Source: CAZHGD01 sp964531735 | GTDB taxonomy: Bacteria > Armatimonadota > UBA10988 | Length of the DNA stretch: 44,755 bases | Assembly: GCA_964531735.1 (NCBI GenBank) | Contig: CAZHGD010000047.1 | Coordinates: forward strand, 1-44,755 | Direction of reading: 5' to 3' | Shown: positions 38,421-44,755 of the stretch, in pieces | How the letters are laid out: the number at the start of each line of letters is the position of its first letter | How positions within the stretch are numbered: the first letter of the stretch is position 1 | The notes under the pieces: generated by a model | What the model saw: the letters and a program-made list of their open reading frames with translations, nothing else | What the model was told of the DNA's origin: nothing | The model's database searches: none | Made by a program: the position numbers and the translations under genes

Positions 38421-41400
38421 TCAGAAGCGCGTGGTGTATTCGGTGGTGAGGCGCAGTTCGTTCAGAGTATCATACCGCACGCCTGTGCGCACCCCTCCGG
38501 CGACGGCATAATCCAGTTTGATCGTCTGCTTGGCCCGCCGCCGACCGCCCACCTCGACCAGCAGCGTCGCGAACAGTCGTCGCAACAGGTACTTGCCGAC
38601 CTGGATCTCCAGCGGCCGATCGAGCTCGTAGCGCACCACCAACACGTCGAGACCCAGCGCCTTGCGCAACTCATCGAAGACCGGGGTCAAGGCATAGGCC
38701 ACCGCGGTCTGCACCGCCGCGTTGGCCAGTTCCTGCTTCAGGTAGCCCTGCACCTGCCCCGTCTCGAGGGCTCGGGCGAAGGCCTCCTTCTGCGACAGCC
38801 GCGACAGGATGTCCGACTGCGCCAACGGCGGGCTGCTGCGGGCACTGACACGGAACTCGGTGTCCACGGGCTGGTCGGCACCAGGACGGGCGCTGCCGGT
38901 CACGTCCAGGGTCACCTGGTACCGGTTCACATCACCGCCACCGGCAGCCGGGCTGATCAGCTCCGTCTCGCCACTCCCACTGAAGGTGGCAAAGGGCTCG
39001 AAGGCACCCGTCTCGGCGTTGCGCCGGACCGTGAACTGCGCCCGTCCGCCCCGCACGGCAATGCGGCTGCGGACGAGGGTCGAGCTGAGCTGCCCCTCGC
39101 CCACCTCGGCCGTACCTTCCAGCCGCAGGCGCTGCGGCGTGTCGACCAGGCGGCAGTCGGCCTGGATCGGGATCTGCAGGTCCGGCACTTTGGCCCGAAT
39201 CCAGTTGTTCTGGTGCGCCACCAGCGTCAGGTCCAGCATCGGAGCGCTGGGCCAGATCACCGGATCGCCGCCGTTGGCGTTGCCGCCGCCGAACAGCAGC
39301 AGGCCACCCTCGCGCAACTCGGTGTCCGTCAGCTCGGCTGTGCCGGCCAGCGTCATCGGTGGCGTCTGGCCCTCGCGGGTCTCCAGGCGCAGATCGGCCA
39401 GCACGCGCGTTTGACCGGCCCGCCGGTCGGTCACCCGGATGGGGTAGATCACGCCGTTGCCACGGGTGACCGGCGTGACCCCAGGCGGCGGCCTGAGGCT
39501 GCCGCGCGGCACCAGCGGCGTGCTCAGGCTCAGGTCATAGAGGTGATCGGGCCAGCGGGCCAGGTCGCCCTCGCGCTGGCCGACCGAACCGGCCAGCCGC
39601 ACCCAGCCGCCGCCGAACCAGCCATCGGCGCGCCGCACCAGCACGCGGTTGAGGATCTTGCCGTCAAACACGGGCTCGACATCGACCGCCAGGTTGACCT
39701 GCTGGTAGCTGCCGTAGCGGCTGCTGCCGGCGAAGTCCTGGGCCCGCAGCTTCAGCGCGATGGGCGTCGCCAGGAGGCCACGGCCCTTGACCACGTCGCG
39801 CAGGCTCAGCGGCTGCGGCAACCGGACCTGGCCGCCGGGCAGCACCTCGACGCTGCCTTGGCGCGACAACTCGCCCTCGCCTCCCGGCGCGCTGACGAAG
39901 CGGCACCGCTCGACCCGCACGATGTTGTCTTCCACGCGCAGCCGGACGCCCGAGTCGACCAGGTTCTGGCGGACGATGCCGATCGACGGGCGGACCGCCG
40001 CGGTGGCCGCCTGCCGAACGGCCGTCGACACCTCGCCGGCCAGCCCCGCCGGCTGCGGGATGTGGAACGGCTCCCGGCCGGCAGGCGGCGCCACCACCTG
40101 CAGACGCGGCAGGTCGACCGCCACCAGCCCGCTGACCGCCAAGTCCTGCGCCGGGCCGCGACCCTTCAGCGTGATCTCGGCGCGCCCTTCGACCTCACCC
40201 AGGGCCGGGACAATCTGCGCGAACTCGGCCGCGTTCGGCATGGTCATCCGCAGGTCGAGCGCCAGCGCGCGGTCCTCGGCAATGGCCAGACGGCGGGTGT
40301 CGACCGGAAAGCCACCGCTCAGGTCGGCATCGAGGCTGCCGTCGACCACCTTGACCAGGCCGACATCGACCCAGCCCGGCTCCCAACTGGAGCCGGTGAT
40401 GTCGACCGCCTGCACACCCACCTTGCGCCAACCGGCCTGCCGGACCATCAGCCGGTCGATGGTGACCCGCGGCGACGACAGGCTGCCGCTGGCCGAGGCC
40501 TCCAAGCGCAGCCGACCATAGAGGCCGGCCAGCCGCTCGGACCATCTGCCGTACGGCGCCAGGTCGATACTGCGGGCGACGCAGCGCACCGCCATCTCGC
40601 GCCCGTCGTCGACCCGGTTGAGCGGTAGCGTGCCGACCACGTAGACCACCCCGGCGTCCGGTGACGGCGCCGCGCGCGGCGCGCCGGTACCCAACGCCAG
40701 CCGCACTTCCACCTCCGGCAGCGGTCGCCCGGTCGAGTTCAGGCCCCGTAGCGAAGCCTCGAACGAGCCCTCGGGATCGTCGCGGCGGCCATGGAGCTCC
40801 AGCTTGGCCACCATCCGACCGGCCAGCGGCTGCGGGATCTGGTCGAGCCAACTGCGGAGCGACACCTGCCACGGCCGCTGCGCTTCGTCCGTCGGCGGCT
40901 CGGACAGGGCGGTCACGAACCGCCGCAGGCGCTCGATGTCGAGCACCTCCAGGTCCGCCTGTGCGTGCACATGCTCGGCGTCGAGGCTGCCGTTGACGCC
41001 CACGCGGCACCCGAGCAACTCGCCGCGGTGCTCACCGTCCAGCACCAGCAGGCGCCGCGCGAAGCGCGCCACCACCTGCCGGTCGCCGATGCGTTCGCCA
41101 TTCACCTCCAGGTCATGCGTCGCCAACCGCACGCTCGCCACCGGGTCGCGTACCGCGCCGGTGATATCGGCGGCGAAGGACACGTGGCCTTTGGTGCGCA
41201 GCGGGACCTTGGTCAACGAGACCAGGTCCTCGTAGCGCAGCTTCTCCGAGCGCAGGTGCAGCTCCAGTTGCGGGTTGTCGCGCAACTGCGTGACCCGGTT
41301 GGTCTGGCTCGGATCGACCGCGATCCGCGTCGCGCCCGACACCGCCTCCATTGACTCAATCAGCACCTGGCCGTCGCGGGCCGTCAGCTTCGCCGACAGC

Positions 41401-44400
41401 GTGTCGATGGTGACCCCGGCCAGCTGGAGGCGGCCGGGGCGCGTCGCCTCGCCCGCGTTGACCTGGAGCGTGCCGGCCACGTCGACCAGCGGATTGAGGT
41501 GTTCGGTGCCGTCGGCCAGCGGCCGGCGACGCACGCGGCCGCTGATCTGCCCCGCGCCGACCGCGCGTCCGGTCGTGGTGCCGACGCGACGCGACCGGGC
41601 GACCAGCGGCACCGTGCGTGCCAGGTCGGCCTCGTTGAGCGTCAGCTCGGCTTGGTAGTCCAGCTCGCCGGTGCGAAAGTCGATGTTGGCGAGCTGCCCG
41701 TTGAGCGCCAGGCGGTAGGCCGAGTCGTTGAGTTCGGCCGTCACGTCCAGCCGGTTGGCGCCGCTCTGTACCGAGCGCACCGACAGCCGCTCGAACGGCT
41801 GCCCCCACACCGAGCCGTTGAACACGTTGGCCGACCCGGTCAACAGTGGCGCGCGCTTGGTGCCCGCCACCGCCCCGGCGAAGTCCAGCCGGCCGGTGGC
41901 CGGACGCTCGTCGGCCGGGCCCATCAACGGCATCAGGCTCCCGAGGTCCAGGTTGCGCACATCGGCCACCAGGTCGAGGGCGCCCTCGCCGTCGAGACCG
42001 ACGCGCCCTTTCGCCTTCAGGTGGCTGTCACCGTTGGCCGCGGCCAACTCGCAGCGACGCAGGAGCAGGACCTGCTTGCGGACCGAGAAGTCGACGATGC
42101 CATCGCCGAGCCGCTCGCGGTCCAGCGACAGCTCCTTCACTCGCACCGCGCCGGTGACGCGCGGCACCTCCTCGGACAGGTGGAACCGCACCTCGCCGTC
42201 GGCCGCGCCACCCAGTTCCACGCCGCGCTGCTGCACCAGGTCGAGCGCGTTCAGCGCCGCCAGGTCGACCTGGCTCAGGTTCAGGTCCATCTGCATGTCG
42301 AGCGGCTGGCTGGCGACCAGCCGCATGGCGCCTCGACCGCGGACCGCGCCACCGCGCAGTTCGAGATCGACCTGGTTGAGCGTCATCACATGCTCGAAGT
42401 AGTCGAACTCGCCGCGTAGACGCCGGATCGGCACCCCGCGGAGCTCCAGACGGGGGAAGTCGAGCTCACCGCGGACGCGCAGGTTCTTCGGCTGGCCGGT
42501 CATCTCCAGCCGGCCGCGCGCCGGTTGGTGCGCGTAGGCGGTGCGCAGCACGCCCGCCTGCACCTGCGGCGACAGGAGGGCCAGCCCCTGGCGCGGGTGG
42601 ATCTGGTCGCTGGCAAGGGTCAAGTTGACGGCGAACCGCTCCCACAGCGCCGGTTCGGCCGGTCTGGGCGCGGCCGCCGCGGGCGCGACCGGGGCGGGTT
42701 CGTCCGCCACCAGCTGCACGCCGAGCAACGTGCCCACCGCCGTGGCCACGTCCTGCCGCGTGGGCCCGGTCGGTGTCGGCTGGACCAGCGAGCCCACCGC
42801 GGTGCCCTGCAGACGGGCGTTACGCAGGAGCACGCGCCCGCGGCGTTCCGGGTCCGGGTCGTCATGGCCGATGCCCCAGGCATCGGGCATCGCGCGCGTC
42901 GGCTCCACGGTGACCAGCGGCACGGCCAGATCGATACCCACCGTCACCTGCCGCTGCGGCCCGCGGATCCACAGGGCGCCGGTCACGGGCTCAGGCGTCT
43001 GTAGCCGCGGCAGCGACTGCGCGGTGAAGAAGTCGACCAGCGCGCCCTTCGGGTCCTTGGCCGGCGGCATCCGCCAGGCGGCCAGGATCTTGCCCAAGTC
43101 ACTGCCCGGCAGCTTCAGCGACACATCCCAGACCGCCTCGGGCAGGTTGTAGAGCCCACCGGACAGTGTGACGCCGGCGCCCTCCAGCTCACCGGTCACG
43201 CCCTGACAGACCACCTCGGTGTTCGCCAAGCTGAGCGCGCCGCGGAGGTTGCGCAACGGCGTGTCGAGCGAGCGGAGCTTCAGGTCGCCGCCCGCCAGCA
43301 CCACCCCACCCAGCACCTCGCGCGGGCCGGCGGCGCCGCCGGCCGGATCGTCCAGCGGCGCCACGACGCGCAAGTGCAGGTCGACCGCGAGCGGCTCGAC
43401 GCCGTCGGCACCGCCCAGCGCCACCCGCCCGGTCACCGCCAGGTCGTCCGCCTGACCGTTGATGCTCAAGTCGGACGAGACCACCTGCCGGTCCAGCTCC
43501 TTGACCACCTCGGGCCAGCGTGGCAGCAGTTCGGACAACGGCACATCGGTCGCGCGCACCCGTAACGCCAACGCGCCGTCGCGCTGCGGATCGGATCGGC
43601 CGGTGACTTGCACCGGCCGACCCGCCACCATCGCCTGCAGGTCGGCGCGCTCCAGGTGCCCGCGAGCCACGCGCAGCCGTCCCTGCTCGACGACGGTCTG
43701 CGCCCCGGTCTGCGGTACGGTCAGCCCGACGCCGTGCAGGTCCACCGCGCCCTCATCGGCCTGGTGGTCGACCATCAGCACGCGCGCCGCGAGGCGGCCA
43801 CCGCGTAGCGGCTGGCCGTCGAAGGTGACCGCGGGCGGCAGCGCGATCTGTCCGCCGGCCTCGCCTTGCGGGCCGACGGTGGCGATCTGGTACCGGAGCG
43901 GCGTGCCGCTGAACCGCAGGTACGCCGGACCCAGCCGGCCCTCGCCGGTCAGCTCCGGCAGGTCCGGCAGACTGGACAGGGCCACTTGCAGGTCGCCCAG
44001 ATCGGCGCCCGGCGCCCCGACGATCAGGTCGAAATCGGGTGGCTCATTGAACCCGATGCTGCCCGCGAGGGTCACGTCGCTGGTGCCGATGCGGCCGGCG
44101 AGCGGCGCGCCCGGCTCGCCGAAGTGCATCCGCCGGTCGCTGGTGAACCGCAGTGCGCCGGCCACCTGGCGCGCCGGCAGGCCCGACTTCGGCGTCGCCA
44201 CCCGAGCCCGCGTCAGTCGCACCGTGCCCTGGGCGAACTGGTCACGGCCACACAGCAGGTCGACGTCGGCGTGGCCGCCGAGCACCAGTGGCGGCCCACC
44301 TTTGAACAGCACCTCCGACGCATCGAGCCGCCCGGTGACCCGCAGATGGTCCAGATCGCCGTGCAACCGCGTGACACCGGCCAGCGGTTGGGTGGCCTCC

Positions 44401-44755
44401 CACTCGCGCAGCGGCTCGACCTTCGCCGACAGCTTGCGGACGGTCTCGGCCCGCAGGCGGCTGGTGCTCAGTCGCAGGTCGAGGTGGCGAAGCGGATCGC
44501 GGCCGTCGGTCAGTTCCGCCTCACCGGTCGCCCAGAGGGGGTCGTGGTTCACCTGACCGCGCAGACTGCTCAGCACGAGGCGGCCGCGGTGCGCACTGAG
44601 GTCAGCCGCGTCGATGGCCACCGGCAGCGCCAGCTCAGCGACCTGCCCTGCGGCCCGCCGCACCCGCACCTGGCCGCTCACGCCCGCGACGCCGAGGCGC
44701 GGCCGGATCTCGGCGCCGCCGGCGATCTGGGCCCCATTCAGCGCGGCGCCGTGGC
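38421..44755 (-). CDS. Giant TamB/AsmA-like (DUF490) envelope protein, N-terminus outside window
   Basis: At least 2,110 residues; the frame stays open to the window edge at 44755, so signal/anchor and true start lie beyond it. The visible part is a monotonous beta-strand repeat of AsmA/TamB type: blocks such as LDLRLSTSRLRAETV, LELRGGAVRGRGAMRLVAS and LTLKGRGPAQDLAVSGLVAV recur throughout. The last 250 residues are the conserved DUF490/TamB end: FRVSARSSPPLAQSDILSRL, LKQELANAAVQTAVAYALTP, LDVLVVRYELDRPLEIQVGKY, and a C-terminal strand set ending in Phe. Known TamB proteins (1,000-1,500 residues) form hydrophobic grooves across the periplasm for lipid or outer-membrane protein delivery. It starts the gene group leading to the BamA genes. 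Confidence 0.93.
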   Translation of the reverse strand, partial: HGAALNGAQIAGGAEIRPRLGVAGVSGQVRVRRAAGQVAELALPVAIDAADLSAHRGRLVLSSLRGQVNHDPLWATGEAELTDGRDPLRHLDLRLSTSRLRAETVRKLSAKVEPLREWEATQPLAGVTRLHGDLDHLRVTGRLDASEVLFKGGPPLVLGGHADVDLLCGRDQFAQGTVRLTRARVATPKSGLPARQVAGALRFTSDRRMHFGEPGAPLAGRIGTSDVTLAGSIGFNEPPDFDLIVGAPGADLGDLQVALSSLPDLPELTGEGRLGPAYLRFSGTPLRYQIATVGPQGEAGGQIALPPAVTFDGQPLRGGRLAARVLMVDHQADEGAVDLHGVGLTVPQTGAQTVVEQGRLRVARGHLERADLQAMVAGRPVQVTGRSDPQRDGALALRVRATDVPLSELLPRWPEVVKELDRQVVSSDLSINGQADDLAVTGRVALGGADGVEPLAVDLHLRVVAPLDDPAGGAAGPREVLGGVVLAGGDLKLRSLDTPLRNLRGALSLANTEVVCQGVTGELEGAGVTLSGGLYNLPEAVWDVSLKLPGSDLGKILAAWRMPPAKDPKGALVDFFTAQSLPRLQTPEPVTGALWIRGPQRQVTVGIDLAVPLVTVEPTRAMPDAWGIGHDDPDPERRGRVLLRNARLQGTAVGSLVQPTPTGPTRQDVATAVGTLLGVQLVADEPAPVAPAAAAPRPAEPALWERFAVNLTLASDQIHPRQGLALLSPQVQAGVLRTAYAHQPARGRLEMTGQPKNLRVRGELDFPRLELRGVPIRRLRGEFDYFEHVMTLNQVDLELRGGAVRGRGAMRLVASQPLDMQMDLNLSQVDLAALNALDLVQQRGVELGGAADGEVRFHLSEEVPRVTGAVRVKELSLDRERLGDGIVDFSVRKQVLLLRRCELAAANGDSHLKAKGRVGLDGEGALDLVADVRNLDLGSLMPLMGPADERPATGRLDFAGAVAGTKRAPLLTGSANVFNGSVWGQPFERLSVRSVQSGANRLDVTAELNDSAYRLALNGQLANIDFRTGELDYQAELTLNEADLARTVPLVARSRRVGTTTGRAVGAGQISGRVRRRPLADGTEHLNPLVDVAGTLQVNAGEATRPGRLQLAGVTIDTLSAKLTARDGQVLIESMEAVSGATRIAVDPSQTNRVTQLRDNPQLELHLRSEKLRYEDLVSLTKVPLRTKGHVSFAADITGAVRDPVASVRLATHDLEVNGERIGDRQVVARFARRLLVLDGEHRGELLGCRVGVNGSLDAEHVHAQADLEVLDIERLRRFVTALSEPPTDEAQRPWQVSLRSWLDQIPQPLAGRMVAKLELHGRRDDPEGSFEASLRGLNSTGRPLPEVEVRLALGTGAPRAAPSPDAGVVYVVGTLPLNRVDDGREMAVRCVARSIDLAPYGRWSERLAGLYGRLRLEASASGSLSSPRVTIDRLMVRQAGWRKVGVQAVDITGSSWEPGWVDVGLVKVVDGSLDADLSGGFPVDTRRLAIAEDRALALDLRMTMPNAAEFAQIVPALGEVEGRAEITLKGRGPAQDLAVSGLVAVDLPRLQVVAPPAGREPFHIPQPAGLAGEVSTAVRQAATAAVRPSIGIVRQNLVDSGVRLRVEDNIVRVERCRFVSAPGGEGELSRQGSVEVLPGGQVRLPQPLSLRDVVKGRGLLATPIALKLRAQDFAGSSRYGSYQQVNLAVDVEPVFDGKILNRVLVRRADGWFGGGWVRLAGSVGQREGDLARWPDHLYDLSLSTPLVPRGSLRPPPGVTPVTRGNGVIYPIRVTDRRAGQTRVLADLRLETREGQTPPMTLAGTAELTDTELREGGLLLFGGGNANGGDPVIWPSAPMLDLTLVAHQNNWIRAKVPDLQIPIQADCRLVDTPQRLRLEGTAEVGEGQLSSTLVRSRIAVRGGRAQFTVRRNAETGAFEPFATFSGSGETELISPAAGGGDVNRYQVTLDVTGSARPGADQPVDTEFRVSARSSPPLAQSDILSRLSQKEAFARALETGQVQGYLKQELANAAVQTAVAYALTPVFDELRKALGLDVLVVRYELDRPLEIQVGKYLLRRLFATLLVEVGGRRRAKQTIKLDYAVAGGVRTGVRYDTLNELRLTTEYTTRF

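Noticed and set aside
38382..40628. 748-codon plus-strand frame opposite the TamB-like C-terminus
   Set aside because: Antisense shadow; Gln/Arg/His-rich, no domain.

Overview
High-GC chromosomal DNA from a Gram-negative-type (two-membrane) bacterium, most likely an uncultured member of the Armatimonadota. The outer membrane is implied directly by BamA, Skp/OmpH, a TamB/AsmA-like giant, a type II secretion secretin and several lipobox proteins. The phylum guess rests on an H-X9-DG pilin-like protein with the FPVFAKAREKAR N-terminal signature that I associate with Armatimonadota; it is an inference, not a database result. Gene density is high, with many 4-bp ATGA/GTGA start-stop overlaps and many GTG starts. 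No rRNA, tRNA, CRISPR array, integrase or insertion-sequence transposase was seen.

Layout. 51-519: a 129-bp repeat element with 11-bp terminal inverted repeats abuts and provides the stop codon of a small zinc-ribbon membrane protein. 640-2591: a uroporphyrinogen-decarboxylase-like protein and a pilin-like H-X9-DG protein, closed by a perfect 15-bp hairpin shared with the convergent ABC-2 exporter genes (2657-4375). 4734-10379, minus strand: an exported Gfo/Idh/MocA oxidoreductase, a HEAT-repeat protein, a discoidin-domain protein and an Agl23-type membrane glycosyltransferase, in transcription order.

10580-19981, plus strand: a compact type II secretion/type IV pilus-like operon in the order G-H-I-J-K-L(PilM-PilN fusion)-M-C-D. 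It supplies pseudopilins, inner-membrane platform and secretin, but no GspE ATPase, GspF or prepilin peptidase, which must be elsewhere. Its secretin carries a (Gly-Gln-Pro)n stretch and several partners carry Gly/Thr/Pro-rich low-complexity segments.

20129-30822: mixed metabolism. It holds a lipoprotein, a homocysteine methyltransferase/methylenetetrahydrofolate reductase fusion downstream of a Ser/Thr kinase fused to an FGE-like domain, a sugar isomerase-like TIM barrel with deoxyribose-phosphate aldolase, an uncharacterised glycosidase-like TIM barrel with a GNAT acetyltransferase, and a molybdate-type transporter pair (ModA, ModB) without ModC.

30830-44755, minus strand: an outer-membrane biogenesis locus read as TamB-like giant (N-terminus outside the window), two beta-propeller lipoproteins, an ECF sigma factor, BamA, Skp and RlmN. 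Sigma factor/BamA and Skp/RlmN overlap by 4 bp. The direct coupling of an ECF sigma factor to BamA, with no adjacent anti-sigma gene, is the most suggestive regulatory arrangement in the window.
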